Source: Absidia repens (Eukaryota; Mucoromycota; Mucoromycetes; Mucorales; Cunninghamellaceae). From it: a DNA stretch of 64,000 nt. How positions within the stretch are numbered: position 1 is the first letter of the stretch; every line of letters begins with the position of its first letter. The notes beneath the pieces were generated by a model that had not been told where the DNA came from, searched no databases, and worked only from the letters and a program-made list of their open reading frames with translations. This document shows positions 11,240 to 23,833 of the stretch, in pieces. The stretch is from NCBI GenBank assembly GCA_002105175.1, contig MCGE01000005.1, positions 2,040,572 to 2,104,571 on the forward strand, written 5' to 3'. The position numbers were made by a program, and so were the translations under genes.

Positions 11240-12520
11240 ATGCCTTTACCATTTGGAATCAAAGCACCTTCTCGCGGGACCGTGATTTTCACAAGTATTG
11301 TTGGAACAATTGGTGGAAGTTATTTCGGCAGTAAATATTATGCTCAACAATCACGACAAGCATTGTGCGACAAAGTATCCTGGTTAGCTGATCGACCTTG
11401 CGGTGTCCATGTAAGCTTTGATTGAAACACCAAAACAAAAATCTATGATTACATATTAAGAAAATTTTTTATAGGAACGACCCCGAAAAGTTCAAGTGTT
11501 TCTTACAGCCCCTCCTGGCGACGGCTTAGAGAAAAGTCGAAACTGGTTTAGTGATTATGTCAAGGTAAAGCTAGAAATTCTTTTTGTTAGATCAAACTAT
11601 TCATTCACTTATGTCTCTTTTAGCCTGTACTTGTTGCAGCAGCCATCGATTATGAAGTCAAGGAAGCAAGACAAGTCGGTCAAATTGAAAAGGTTGTACG
11701 AGACCAAGTTATTGAACGTCGAAAGAACGAACAACAACAACCACAACAACCATTCACCACCTCCGATATCGCCGAAACGACGTCTCGACCCAATCCTTTT
11801 GCTCCAGCCATGCAAGATGTTCTCCAACAAAATGCTGCTGCCGTGGATGATTTTGACGGTGTTATTGCTATTGGTCGGAATGCTTGGCGCGAAGTTGTGA
11901 GCGGTTTAGATCAAGGTTGTACTGTCAGTTTACGACAAGTGGCATTGGAAGAAGCCGAAGCTGAACGACAAAAGACGCTGGATGAAGAAAAACAGCAACA
12001 ACAAAAGGAACAGGAAAGCAGCGGAAATGAAGCAACAATCGACCCATCTTCTTTAGACGAACCTGCACCAGTCTCTGAACAAGTTTTGGTCGACATTTCA
12101 ATCGTTGATAACCAACAGGAACAGCAACAACAACAGCTACAACAAGAAGAACAAAAGCAATCGGATGAAACAACAGTGGATAGCCCTATTTACGCAGACG
12201 ACAAGGATGGTTTTGGAGTACCTGCAAAATTGTCACCAATCATGTATGTTCCTCATGAAAACATCATTGGGTGGACTAATATTCCATACCGTATCTATAT
12301 GTGGCTGGTGGATTATCAACGTATCGATCGCTTCGGTGAATATGTGGTGGCGGTGGCTTTGAACAAGGTTAGACCTTTGGCGGTAGAAGATCTCGATGTG
12401 GGCCATCAAGAAAAGAAGTATTGGATTGGTGACGATGAGGCAAAAACAGCAAAGGATCAAGATCAACCCATTAAAATGGATGACCGGGTTAGAGTAGAAT
12501 TGAAGACTTATACCAATTAG
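11240..12520 (+). CDS. TIM54: Mitochondrial inner membrane translocase subunit Tim54
   Basis: Three exons (11240-11410, 11475-11564, 11624-12520) give 385 residues. The N-terminus (MPLPFGIKAPSRGTVIFTSI) precedes a single hydrophobic segment (VIFTSIVGTIGGSYFGS), the membrane anchor. Family landmarks follow: RPRKVQVFLTAPPGDG, the PVLVAAAIDYEVKEARQVG block, GVIAIGRNAWREVVSGLDQG, and a C-terminal MWLVDYQRIDRFGEYVVAVAL. Tim54 belongs to the TIM22 complex that inserts carrier proteins into the inner membrane. A Glu/Gln-rich linker (about residues 235-310) is expanded relative to the conserved parts. All introns are canonical and in frame. AATAAA lies at about 12620. Confidence 0.93.
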
Positions 12521-12783
12521 TTTAGTATCATAACTAGCTTGAAGTTGTCTTCGTTACTATAGAATTGTATGTGTTTTTATTATTATTTGCTATACTATTA
12601 TAGATTTGTAAATCAGTCAATAAAAAAAAAAATGTTTTTTGGTCATTGATTCATATGAAAGTGAGGGGAAATGGTGGGCGAGGGAATTACAAAAGGACTT
12701 CTTTGACCTGGTCGGTGTTTTAAGTTCAAAGACTTGGGGCTGAGACCACCTTTTTTTTCCCTTTTTTTTTTAAACATCAATTC

Positions 12784-13215
12784 ATGGCTCGAGGTGCTCA
12801 AAAGGAACAAGCAAGGTAAAGTGTTTATTTCAACTTCATATAAGTAGGGACTACTCTTTTCACTCATATAATGATTTTTTTTATTTAGACAAAAGGCTCA
12901 AAAAGAAGCTGCCAAACGGGCGAAGGGTGCATCTCAACTAGGTGCACGACAAGCAGGCTTACAGGTAATTTCACCCACGTCTTTATGTTCCATTCTTTTG
13001 ACTTTTTCGTACTTTTAGATCAAATGTCCCACTTGCATGTCTCTCATGGCAAATTACAAACTCTTAGTGCAACATATGGAGGTAAGATAGAATAGTTACT
13101 GGCTATGTCAACGCTGCGGACGTTTTCGATATTAACCTCTTTTATCTTTCGCTCTTTTTATTAGGCCAAACATCCCAAAGAAAAAATTCCAAGCGAAGAC
13201 TCTTTTGCTTCTTAG
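12784..13215 (+). CDS. Small SERF/At2g23090-like zinc-finger protein
   Basis: Four exons (12784-12815, 12889-12964, 13019-13081, 13165-13215) encode only 73 residues. The first half is basic (MARGAQKEQARQKAQKEAAK), like the 4F5/SERF N-terminus. The second half carries a C2H2-type finger: CPTC, then HMEAKH, ending KEKIPSEDSFAS. This matches the small eukaryotic zf-met2/At2g23090-like family, of poorly defined function. All three introns (54-83 bases) have canonical ends and preserve the frame, giving good support despite the small size. Confidence 0.85.
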
Positions 13216-13879
13216 ATATTTAGCTATCCTGGTCTCTTCCTTTACCACTCTACATCACCCGCTACACCTTTAATACTATTTTAGAATAGAGCACTTTTTA
13301 TTCTCAATTACAAATAAAATCAATCGCTTGTTTTTATCTATTACTATGATTGCTGTTAATTAATTGTCGCGATATATACATTTGTATTATTTGATGGTGT
13401 TATGATAGACCTAGTACATATCGGTTCTTCGACCATTTGCATGGGCTTTAATCGACCACTTCAAAGCCATATTTTTGCTTGTATCTCTATATTACAAACA
13501 TTATAAAAGATCTATGATTTCATATATAAGACGCCGCAATATAATCTTATTTGCATTCATTATTGCATCTTCATATACTGTATATATAGTATACATGATA
13601 GTAACCTCTACTTCGGTAAATAAAGTTAAATGACTAAACATAGAATTGATATTCTTTGCGATCGCGCCTTCACATTACTGCTGGATCGTATTCCTTGTTA
13701 GTCTCTTCTTTGATTTTACTGTAGGTTCTCGCATTAAGAATAATTTTTTGATTTTCCCAAACTGTATTCTTAAGTCCAAAATATGGGTTAATCGGGATAT
13801 GAAATATATGATGGTTATAATATCGAGTGGCAGACCAGTATGCACTTAGAGAACTAGAACGCCGATGCTCGATAATGTA
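13216..13879. other. Intergenic AT-rich region
   Basis: Contains the 3' UTR of the SERF-like gene (AATAAA near 13314). No further gene seen. It ends at the tail of inverted repeat copy B. Confidence 0.5.
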
Positions 13880-14600
13880 TTCACAAAATATCAACAATAA
13901 TGACATTTCTCACTATTATATGGATCGTGGGATAGTTAACTAGTAAAACGGATTATTTCATTGAAGTATATTGATAGGCACTAAGCTAAAGACAAGTGGT
14001 TCAATTGTCACAAGAGATCTAGTGAAGACATCTATTGGAGGAAGTATGTGGGAGACTAACAGGGAGACTAATGGGAGTTCAGTGGGAATGGTATGCTCTA
14101 ATGTGAAGGCATGATCGCAAATAAAGAGATAACCAATACCCTGCAGAATGGCGTAATAAAGATTACAGAGATACTTATTATTGAAGCACAACAACGGTTT
14201 ATACTAGTCAAAAAGGATGATGGTAGTAAAAAAGAGATCTATTGAACTGTACAAACACGAGAGAGACTTATGGGACATTTTTCATTGAAGTATGTAAAAA
14301 TAGGAACATATTCTATTGAGATGCTAATACAAACTATGACACGCTAACACTGAACTAAGCTAATGAAGGCTCCAAAAAGCCGACTACTAATGGTTTCAAA
14401 TCTTGAATTCAAAATAAAAGGGTTTCCCCATGCATGTGTAATCCCTGAGCTAAAACCACTTCTAACCTAGTCCTGAGACTAATCTAAATCCAGCCAAACC
14501 TCAAAAGGTTACAATTGTGAAAAAAGAGGAAGTAAAAGAAATGAAAGAGACCGAGAAATAAAAACTGGGCGAAAATAAAAATCAGGTGAGCAGGATTTCA
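13880..14600 (-). repeat. Dispersed repeat family, copy B (left arm of inverted pair)
   Basis: Read on the minus strand from 14600 it starts AAATCCTGCTCACCTGATTT, then a T-rich tract. The core follows (GGGATTACACATGCATGGGG, then GGAGCCTTCATTAGCTTAGT). The tail ends with AGTGAGAAATGTCATTATTG at about 13887-13906. It is much closer to copy C than to the other copies (shared CATAGTTTGTAT, AGTCGGCTTTTTGG and the same tail end), so B and C look like an inverted duplication. Confidence 0.85.
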
Positions 14601-14870
14601 AATGTACTTCTCGCAAGTCTTGTCTGGATTTGGTGGATCAGAAATGAAAGCCCCCTCTTCCATTTTTTGCAACAATCAACACCATGCAACTTCATCAATA
14701 TTATGGTTCCCTTCTCATGACAGCAGCTACCACTATTCAACATCTACAACATGGTTGTTCTCTTTTCTTGATGTATTCGCCCCCCTGCAGTCAGATCGTT
14801 CACTGCAGAGTTGTGTCTCACTCAATGTGAGGTTAATGTTATTCACAGCACACAATCTCCCAATATTTCA
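14601..14870. other. Spacer between inverted repeat arms B and C
   Basis: About 270 bases separating the 5' ends of two oppositely oriented repeat copies. A 94-codon open frame covers it, but it has no recognisable domain and no splice context. I see no gene. Confidence 0.5.
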
Positions 14871-15470
14871 AATCCCGCACACCTGATTTATATTTTTGTC
14901 TCTTCGCAATTCTTCTTTTTTCTTCATTTACAATTGTAATCTTTTTAAGGTTTGGTGGATTTAGATTAGAATCAGGACTAGTTTGGAAGGGTTGTCAGCC
15001 CAAGGATTACAAGATGCATGGGGAAACTCTTCCATTGTGAATTCAGGATTTGGAACCATCAGTAGTCGGCTTTTTGGAGCCTTCATTAGCTTAGTTCAGC
15101 GTTAGTGTGTCATAGTTTGTATCAATATCTCAATAAATTATGTTTCCATTTTTACATACTTCAATGAAAAATGTCCCATAAGTCTCTTATGTTTGTACGA
15201 TATTTTTTTTAGTATAAACCGTTGTTGTGATTCAATAAGAAGTATCCCTCCAATCTTCATTTACATTAGAGCTGACCATCCCAGAGTCTCCACATACTTC
15301 ATTAGATCTTTCCAAGAGATCTCTTGAGATAATGAACCTCTTTTCTTTTACTTTAGTACCTATCAATATATTTCAATAAAATATACCGTTTCATTAGTTA
15401 ATCATCCCATAACTCATATGATAGTGAGAAATGTCATTATTGCTGATATTTTGAGGGTGTCTTATCAGGC
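14871..15470 (+). repeat. Dispersed repeat family, copy C (right arm of inverted pair)
   Basis: Starts AATCCCGCACACCTGATTT. The core is at about 14998-15100, CTCAATAAATTATG at about 15131, and the tail ends with AGTGAGAAATGTCATTATTG at about 15427-15446. Same layout as the other copies, non-coding. Confidence 0.87.
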
Positions 15471-16156
15471 ACCTGCTTTCTAGCTCAGCTATCTTGTCCA
15501 CTTCTGATGTTTCCCCAGGACCTAAGCGACTGGTTGGCAGTTCTGGATATTCAATATGAACTGTAGGCATACTGTTACTCTATCAATTAATACTGACTAA
15601 TCTACGCCATGTCACCAGTATAATCTTCCCCATAAAATATTATAGCCTTCGTTTGTCTAGACGTACGATATACATCAATTTTTGTATGCATTATGTATGA
15701 CATAATAGTGATAATGAAACCCGCCCCCTATAAAAGCCCAAACGAAAATTACTGAAGCTCCTAGGAGATGCCACCGAAATGCGAAATGGCGTAGGTAATC
15801 AATATCCACACCGAATTTCTCGTCCCACCTATCATAATATTTGATAAAGATCAGTTTGCATGCCATTCTTCGCATTAAATAATATATAGTTAATAAGAAT
15901 ATTCCTGCATCCATTAACGGTTGCCGTTATTTATTATTTTATTTTTTATCAATAAAGGCTACTCTCCATCCATACAATGTCTAATTTTCAGTTTCAGTAT
16001 TGTATTCTACTGTACTTTTCATACAGTAATGTACAAGTAGAAATGTATTTTTCCTTTTTTGATTCGGTGTTTAAATTATAAAAAACATCCCAATCGATCT
16101 CACTTCCCCAATAACCCCATTCCTTCAACCTCTTTTTCTTTTCTTTTTTTTCCGCG
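15471..16156. other. Intergenic region upstream of Trs20
   Basis: No gene seen. A CTGCTTTCTAGCTCA motif at about 15474 has a relative near 50981 beyond repeat copy F, so repeat-derived sequence may extend a little further. The last 100 bases are C/T-rich, as expected for a fungal promoter/5' UTR. Confidence 0.4.
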
Positions 16157-16870
16157 ATGCAGTATTATTTTGTTGTGATAGGTGCAACAGACAATCCTAT
16201 ATACGAAACTGAAATTATACCCTCATCAAGGTCGACATCTATCAATGATCCCAACCGTGTAAGAAGATGCTAATTGTATATTATTTATATAAAAAGAATG
16301 ATGAACTAAACTTGTCTTGCTTTCATAGCGTGATGACCATAAGCACTTGAATCAATTCATAGTCCATGCTGCCTTGGATGTTGTAGAAGAAGTACAGTGG
16401 AACACTCAAGCAATGTAATTTATTTCCACTTCCTTTCCTTTTGTTTTATATATAGAAGAAAGGTTTTCCTTTATTTTACAGTATTGCTGTTAACTGACCT
16501 TTTCTATATCCTTTCTTTATATTATATAATTTTAGGTACCTCAAATCCATCGATCGATTTAACGAATACTTTGTTTCTTGTTTTGTTACTGCTGGAAGTA
16601 AGTTGAAACATTATATAGATAGTCGAGGGGAAAATGAGGGCTGATACATCCCTGCTTTTTTATTAATATTATTATTGCTATTATTATCCAGATGTTAAAT
16701 TGATGCTGCTTCATGATCAAAAATCCGAAGATAGTATCAAGAACTTTTTTAATGAAATCTATGAACAGTATATCAAAATCTTGATGAATCCTTTTTATGA
16801 AAAAAATGCCATTATTACTAGTACTCAATTCGATAGTCGTGTGAAAATGATCGCTAGGCGATTTCTTTAA
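16157..16870 (+). CDS. TRS20: TRAPP complex subunit Trs20 / TRAPPC2 (sedlin)
   Basis: Four exons (16157-16258, 16329-16414, 16536-16597, 16692-16870) give 142 residues. It begins MQYYFVVIGATDNPIYETE, the longin-like first strand. Conserved blocks follow: DDHKHLNQFIVHAALDVVEE, MYLKSIDRFNEYFVSCFVTAG, and IKNFFNEIYEQYIKILMNPFY with the terminal FDSRVKMIARRFL. Trs20 is a core TRAPP subunit acting in tethering and Ypt1/Rab1 activation in ER-Golgi traffic and autophagy. Length matches the family (about 140) and all introns are canonical. Confidence 0.95.
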
Positions 16871-17369
16871 ATAAAAAATTATTATTATAGAACATATGCA
16901 TTTTTTGATTGTCCTTTGTCCTTTGTCCTTTTATATTGATTATATCTTCCTTATCTTAATACATTTTGTCTTGTCACATTTTACTTGAAATAGCCAATGC
17001 AGCGGGGTATTAAAAGGGTAGCTGTGGTCCTTTACGGCGGCGGTGTGAGAGTCACGGCAGTGCGTCATCTTCCCGATAAAGTCGCGTCCCGATTTTTTTT
17101 CCCACTTACTTCTTTCTCTCCACTTGAAAAAGCGAGCCATAAAAAAAAAAAAACTTTTTGGGTTTCTTTATACACAGCGGTACTTATTGAGAAGAACTTT
17201 TTTGAAGATCTATTTCCGATCTTTATAAATTTTTATTATTTACTAACCTCTTCTTCTCTTTTTATTTCTTTTCCTTCGTTGGATTTATTCATCGATCCTC
17301 ATAGAATCTTCCAAGAAAGTCAATATTGTCTCTATCGTATATATTTTGGAAAGACATTGATTGCTCACA
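16871..17369. promoter_or_regulatory. Intergenic region between Trs20 and Kap95
   Basis: About 500 bases holding the 3' UTR of Trs20 (AATAAA near 16870) and the promoter/5' UTR of the importin gene. No extra gene seen; a GC-richer patch (GGCGGCGGTGTGAGAG) sits near 17036. Confidence 0.4.
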
Positions 17370-20300
17370 ATGGACGTTGCTACTCTTCTCTCCAACTCTT
17401 TATCACAAGGTAAGCAATCAAAACGTCATTTAGAAAGAATAATACACGGGAAGGTTGACTTGTTCTGACGTGTAACGATGACTGACTCGAGTATACAATC
17501 TTTTTTTTCTTTTTTTTTTTTTTTTTTTTGTATCTAATAGATCGTGCAGCTCGTGAAGATGCCACTCAAAAGCTAGAATTGCTAGCGCAAGAAAACTACG
17601 TAAGCCAACGATAGCTCTTACTTGAATGACCATAATCAAAACTCTACCCTATGTTTATTAATATTGACTTTTTATTTTACTTTTGCTATTGTATATATAT
17701 GTTATAGACCAGCTATGCTCTTTTACTCTGTCAAGCTTTAGCCAATGAACAAGTAACCAATGATATCCGCCAATCTGCTGGTATTGCTTTGAAAAATACA
17801 TTGACTGCCAAGGTAAATAGATCATCACCAATCGTTTCCTTCATCATCAAATTATTAACTCAAACAACTCTTTCATTCCACTCTTTTAGGAATTCGCTCG
17901 TCGAGAAGAACAAAGCCGCCGATGGTTATCTGTAGATGAAAACACCCGGACGCAAATCAAACAAGCAGTAAGTATAGGAATCAAAATTAGTCAATTAGAT
18001 GGATAGGTTGTGTATGTAGGATATATGACTGCGGATTGTTGATTTCTTCCTTTTTTTTTTGTGGTACTTCTCTGTTTTTAGGTTTTGTTGACGTTAGGAT
18101 CCCCACAAAAAGCAGCTGGTCATAGTGCAAGTCAGGTAGGAAGATTCTACATGGGTGATCATGGATCTTTGTACTCAAAACTTTCGGATATATTTTGGTA
18201 GGTTGTCGCTGCTATTGCTGAAATTGAATTGCCTCATGGTCAATGGCAAGACTTAATTCATTTGTTACTTGAAAATGTTACCAACACTGATAATGCCAAT
18301 CTCAAGCAAGCTACTTTGAAAACGATCGGTTTTGTCTGTGAATCTGTGGTATGTTTTTATTTTGTATGTCGTGTGTATATTACATATCGATATTGATCGT
18401 TTCTTTTTATTTTAGCATCCTCACGTTTTGTCTGGTCAATCCAATGAAATCCTCACTGCAGTTGTACAAGGTGCTCGAAAAGAAGAAGAAAAGTAAGTGA
18501 CGCAATTTTGTTTTGTCACCTACCAGATGATGACAAACTTACAAAACTTACGTTCTCTTTGGATTTTAATAGCGATGATGTGCGTCTAGAAGCAACTAAA
18601 GCATTATACAATTCCCTTGAATTTGTGAAGGATAATTTTGAACGGGAGGTAAGTGAATTTAGATATCATGAAATTTAGGAGCATGTTGCTGATCAATGTG
18701 AGGGCGGTTTCATTGTGTCTAGGGTGAACGCAACTTTATCATGCAAGTTGTCTGTGAAGCTACTCAAAGTCAATCCACTGAAATCAAAGTGAACGCTTAC
18801 GAATGTCTGGTCCGAATTATGCAACTGTACTATGGAATGATGCACTTTTACATGGAAAAGGCCTTGTTTGGTGTACGTAAATATTAATGTTTTTAAAAAA
18901 AGAGTGTCAATATTATGTGCTCACAGTCTCCTTTTAATTTTGTTCTTCAAACAATAGTTAACTGTTGCCGGTATGAATGATCGTGACGAAAAAGTTGCCT
19001 TGCAAGCTATTGAATTCTGGTCTACTGTCTGTGACGTTGAAATGGAAATTAAGGAAGAAATACTTGATGTAAGTAATGATAATCATATGGCAAAGGAAAT
19101 CAAATGTGCTGATGGATATTATTATTTAATATAGGCCAATGAAGTGGGTGAACAACCTGACCGAATTTGTCATGACTTTGCTGGACAAGCCCTTAACGAC
19201 ATTGTACCCGTGTTACTCTGGCTTCTCACCAAGCAAGAAGAAGATGAAGACGAAGATGAATGGAACGTATCAATGGCCGCAGCAACTTGTCTGTCACTAT
19301 TGGCTCAAACTGTACGCAATGTCATTATTAGTCCCATTGTACCTTTTGTGGACACAAACATTCGAAATGGTGATTGGAGATGTCGTGAAGCGGCTGTCAT
19401 GGCATTTGGTTCTATTTTGGATGGTCCTACAGTAGATGTACTGACACCTTTGGTTGATCAAGTATGTATTGTTTTCCCTTTATTATATTAGAAGTTAGTA
19501 CATGAGGAAAAAATATTGGTATTAATATTTTTTGATATTTACGTTAGGCATTACCGACATTGATCACTATGATGCAAGATCCTGTTGTGAACGTCAAAGA
19601 TACTGTTGCCTGGACTTTGGGTCGTGTGTGTGAATTTCTTCCTGGTTGTATCAAACCTGAAGTTCATTTACACGAACTGGTCACCTCTTTACTACATGGT
19701 CTTCAAGACAATCCTCGTATCGTTGGAAATTGCTGCTGGTCGTTGATGAACCTTGCTGAACAACTAGGCCCTCTATCTGGACCCCAAGCTCCCACTAGCA
19801 CCATGTCCGCTTACTTTGAAGGTATTGTCACCGCTCTTTTGCAATTCACGGAAACTAGTGACAATGAAGCCAATAGCCGAACCTCTGCTTACGAAGCTGT
19901 CTCCTCTTTGATCATATACTCTGCCAATGACTGTATCCCCATGGTCCAGAAGGTTGTCTTGGCTATCTTGGATCGACTTGAAGCCTCGCTTGCTTTAGAA
20001 GTAAATGATAAAAAAAAAAAAAAGAGAGAGAAAGGGAGGAGAGAGAAATAAGACTAGTGGTTGAGCTGACGAATTGCCTTTTTTTTTTTTTTTTTTTTTA
20101 CTACGTAGAACCAAATTCTTGATGCTGATGATCGTGCAGAACACTCTGAGTTACAATCCAATCTACTTGGTGTGCTTACAAACAGTATTCGACGTTTACC
20201 TCAGGACATTGCACATGTATCTGACCGTATTATGACGGTTGTGCTTCAACTTTTGAATACTTCGTCTAAACAAGCCACAACAACGGAAGATGCATTTTTG

Positions 20301-21167
20301 ACAATTGGTGCTATGACCACGGTGTTGGAAGGAGATTTCCATAGATATGCTGATACATTTGTGCCTATCCTCTGTGCTGCTCTTCAAAATCCTCAAGAAT
20401 ACCAATTGTGTCTGATTGCTGTCGGTATTATTGGTGATATCTGTCGCGCCCTGGGCCAAGCCGCTGCTCCTTATTGTAATGAGTTCATGCAATTGCTGGT
20501 GTCAAATTTACAAAGTCCTGTACTTCATCGAAGCGTCAAACCATGTATTCTGTCTTGTTTCGGTGATATTGCTCTGGCCATTGGTGACAAATTCGAACCT
20601 TACCTTGAAGTGGTCATCATGGTTTTACAACAAGCTGGTAGCATGCGTGCTGATGCTGACAACTTCGAAATGGTGGATTATGTCAACTCCCTACTTGAAG
20701 GCGATGTGGAAGCTTACGTCGGTATTGTTCAAGGAATGAGCAATACTCCAAATGGTAATTTTAAAGAGAAGATCAAAGAAACGGATACACCATACTGATT
20801 CACCGTCTTTTTATTTAGTTCAATTATTATTGCCCTATATGAACAACATCTTCTTATTTATCAACTCACTTTCTATGGATCAAAACAGATCAGATGACCT
20901 TACCCGTGCTTTGATTGGATTAGTAGGGTAAGCAACAGTTGTACGAACGGGGAGGCGGCACCTTCATCATAAGATCATCACTGATTTTGTTTCTTTTATA
21001 CTCTTAGTGATCTTGCGGAAACCTTCGGCGCGAACATCAAACCATACCTCGATGCTGACTGGGTACCTAAGCTTTTAAGAGAAGGACGAATTGGACGACA
21101 TACAACCAAAGCTACAAAAGATACTTCTCGTTGGGCTAAGGAAATGGTCAAGCAAGCATGCCAATGA
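17370..21167 (+). CDS. KAP95: Importin subunit beta-1 (karyopherin Kap95)
   Basis: Fifteen exons: 17370-17409, 17541-17599, 17708-17812, 17890-17967, 18082-18135, 18202-18348, 18416-18492, 18573-18648, 18723-18872, 18958-19068, 19135-19461, 19548-20000, 20109-20754, 20819-20927 and 21008-21167. They give 863 residues, the usual length. The protein is all helical HEAT repeats. The N-terminal importin-beta domain has [14 protein letters not shown]; an acidic loop EEDEDEDEW near residue 333 corresponds to the known insert that contacts cargo adaptor and Ran[17 protein letters not shown] and [14 protein letters not shown] are further family blocks. It carries importin-alpha/NLS cargo through nuclear pores. 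All 14 introns keep frame; one donor is GTACGT. AATAAA lies near 21475. Confidence 0.97.
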
Positions 21168-21691
21168 TGGATCAACTCTCCCCTCTTATATATATTATTA
21201 CTTCAACTTCGATTATGCTCTCACACATCTTCACTCACACTAACCCACACATATAACTTGCTTTTTTCTCCCTCCCCACCCCCTTTTTTTCTTTTTATTG
21301 TATTCATACATGTATTTTTCTTCTCGTTTTGTTGTTATTGTTTTTACAAGCTTCTTTCCCTCCCCACCCTTTCCCCATTTCCCCTTCCCCTCCCCTCTCC
21401 CCCACCTTATTTTATTATTATTACATCCAGCATTTATCTCAACCTACCCCCTTTTTTTTATCCCCCCCCCTATAAATAAATATCAATGATTCGAAATCAA
21501 GTGTATTGTCAGTGCTCATATTGTAGTTTGTCGTCGGAATGATGACAGTTTGCGGGAATTAAATATAAACTGTAATTGGCATGAGGCATAGTCACAGTTA
21601 AAGAGTTGTGGCTGGGTTTTCCTTTCTCCTTTTTTTTTTTTTTTACCCGTTTTCCTTTTTTTTTTTTCCTTTATTCCATTTTTTAAAAAGA
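21168..21691. other. Intergenic, C/T-rich tracts
   Basis: 3' UTR of Kap95 and promoter of the helicase gene. Strong pyrimidine tracts (CCCTTTTTTTC-type, about 21265-21470) are on the plus strand. No gene seen. Confidence 0.5.
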
Positions 21692-23354
21692 ATGTCACCA
21701 AGCAAATTAGATAAGGTAAGATCCTAGATAGATCATGTCGAACAACTGATATTATTTTATCATGCATTAATAATGAATGGCTTATTTTATCTTTGTTTTG
21801 TGCAGGGTGAAAAGCGCAAGCGGACCGACGATCCCGTTGTGAAAGACAAAAAAAGCAAGAAGGACAAAAAGGACAAAAAGGACAAGAAAGACAAGAAGGA
21901 CAAGAAGGAAAAGAAATCTAAAGATTCAACTACTACTGATGGTGGCGATCTTCAAAAAGTGTCTTCTGTGTTAGAAACGCTGACCGATTACAAGTATGAA
22001 GAACATCCCGATCTTACTGCCTTGCCTCAATCAACCATCGATGCTTTCAACAAAGAGCATGCTGTCGAATGCCACGGTGACCTCAAGTTACGCCCTTTGC
22101 TGAAATTCGATTATACTCGCCTGCCTGAAAACATTATGCAAGTCTTCAAGAAATTCGACAAACCTACGCCTATTCAAGCTACTACTTGGCCCGTATCACT
22201 CTCTGGTCGTGACATTATTGGTATTGCTGAAACTGGCTCTGGAAAAACATATGCCTTCACTATCCCTGGATTGGTTCATATCTCATCCAAGTTGCTCAAA
22301 CAAAAATCTTCTTCCGATAAGGTCCGAAAACCTACTATGCTTGTGGTCTCTCCTACTCGGGAATTGGCTATGCAAAGTCAAGAACAAGCTCTGGAAGCCG
22401 GGAAATCATGTGGTGTGACATCGGTCTGCTTATACGGTGGTGTATCAAAGATCGGTCAACGGGAAGAATTACAACGAGGTGTGGATATCATTGTAGCTAC
22501 TCCGGGACGATTGATTGATTTGATCAACGAAGGCTATTGCGACTTATCTGAAATCTCGTTCATGGTGTTGGATGAAGCGGATCGTATGTTGGATGATGGT
22601 TTTGAAAGAATATTCGGGATATCATGGACTACACCCCAAAGAATCGACAAACACTGATGTTCTCTGCTACGTGGCCTGAAAGTGTGCGTAAACTTGCTAA
22701 CGAATATCTGTCAAACCCTATGCGTATCTCTATCGGCTCCACCGATCTGGCCGCCTCTCAAAATGTGACTCAAATTGTTCAAGTTGTGGAAAACCCAAGG
22801 GACAAGGAATACAAACTGGTGGAATTGTTGAAAAAGATTCACAAAAGCCGATCAAACCGTGTGTTGGTCTTTGCATTATACAAGAAAGAAGCCAGTCGAG
22901 TGGAGTTTACATTGCAAAAGAGTGGATTCAAGGCGGTGGGTATTCATGGTGACAAGTCCAACAACAACGGACCGAAGCATTGCAACAATTTAAGGATGGC
23001 TCTTTCCCAGTAATGGTGGCAACTGACGTGGCAGCTCGTGGTCTCGATATCCCTGATGTGGAATATGTCATTAACCTTACCTTCCCTCTTACAATTGAAT
23101 CTTATGTGCACCGTATTGGACGAACAGGTCGTGGTGGTAAGAAGGGTACCGCGTACACTTTCTTTACTCCCCTGGACAAGGCTCATTCTGGTGAACTGAT
23201 CAACGTGCTGAAGCAAGCAAATCAACAGGTGCCAGATGAATTACTCAAGTTTGGTACCACCGTTAAAAAGAAGTCTCATGGTGCGTATGGTGCCTTCTTC
23301 AAAGACACAACGGATGCTCCCAAGGCTAGCAAGATTGTTTTTAGCGATGATTAG
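21692..23354 (+). CDS. DBP3: DEAD-box RNA helicase Dbp3-like, with two single-base frame breaks
   Basis: Exon 1 (21692-21715) encodes MSPSKLDK and exon 2 runs 21806-23354. The Lys-rich N-terminus (repeats of KKDKKDK) is typical of Dbp3, a nucleolar helicase for 60S pre-rRNA processing. Helicase motifs occur in order: Q motif near residue 124 (DKPTPIQ), [32 protein letters not shown] and [10 protein letters not shown]. The frame is broken at about 22606-22616, just after [12 protein letters not shown], and again at about 22957-22965, after GIHGDKS. Each is repaired conceptually by one missing base, and flanking conservation continues without loss. No splice sites fit. This is either assembly error or a recent pseudogene; the second site lies at a short C run. 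Confidence 0.88.
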
Positions 23355-23833
23355 TCCCTCCTCCTTCTCCCTATGTTAGATTCTTTTTTATTCTTTACTT
23401 TATTTATTATATATTTATCTCATTCTTCATCTTCCAACGTTTTATTCATTTGTCACATATATTTGTATCTCGATCAATAAAAAATCATACTCAAAACTTT
23501 TTTGTGGGTAAAAAATTCGTCCAATGAAAAACGAGCACAATTTGAGCTTTGTTTGCGGGGTCTAAATTGGGTTGCAGTGGGTTTTCCTTTTTTTTTTTTT
23601 TTTTTTGGCGTTTGCTTCTTCACCTTCTTATTGTCTGGTTAATCCAAGAAATCCTGCGGGTTTTTTTATAGAAGGTAATTGCAGAAAAAAATAAAAAAAG
23701 AAATTCCATTCATCGTATTGTTTTGTTATGGGATTTTCTGACTGAATAACAAACAATAATAAAAAGAAAAAGACACGTCCTTACAATAATATCTTCTTTT
23801 ACATCAAATAGAATTCATCTTGGCTTCGGTGAC
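23355..23833. promoter_or_regulatory. Intergenic region between Dbp3 and Sec24
   Basis: 3' UTR of the helicase gene (AATAAA near 23477) and promoter/5' UTR of Sec24, with a poly-T tract at about 23588-23606. No gene seen. Confidence 0.4.

Noticed and set aside
14602..14886. 94-residue frame in the spacer of the inverted repeat
   Set aside because: No recognisable domain and it runs into repeat copy C; kept as spacer only.
22600..22970. Programmed ribosomal frameshifting in Dbp3
   Set aside because: No slippery heptamer or structured downstream element is evident, and two separate shifts would be needed in a housekeeping gene.
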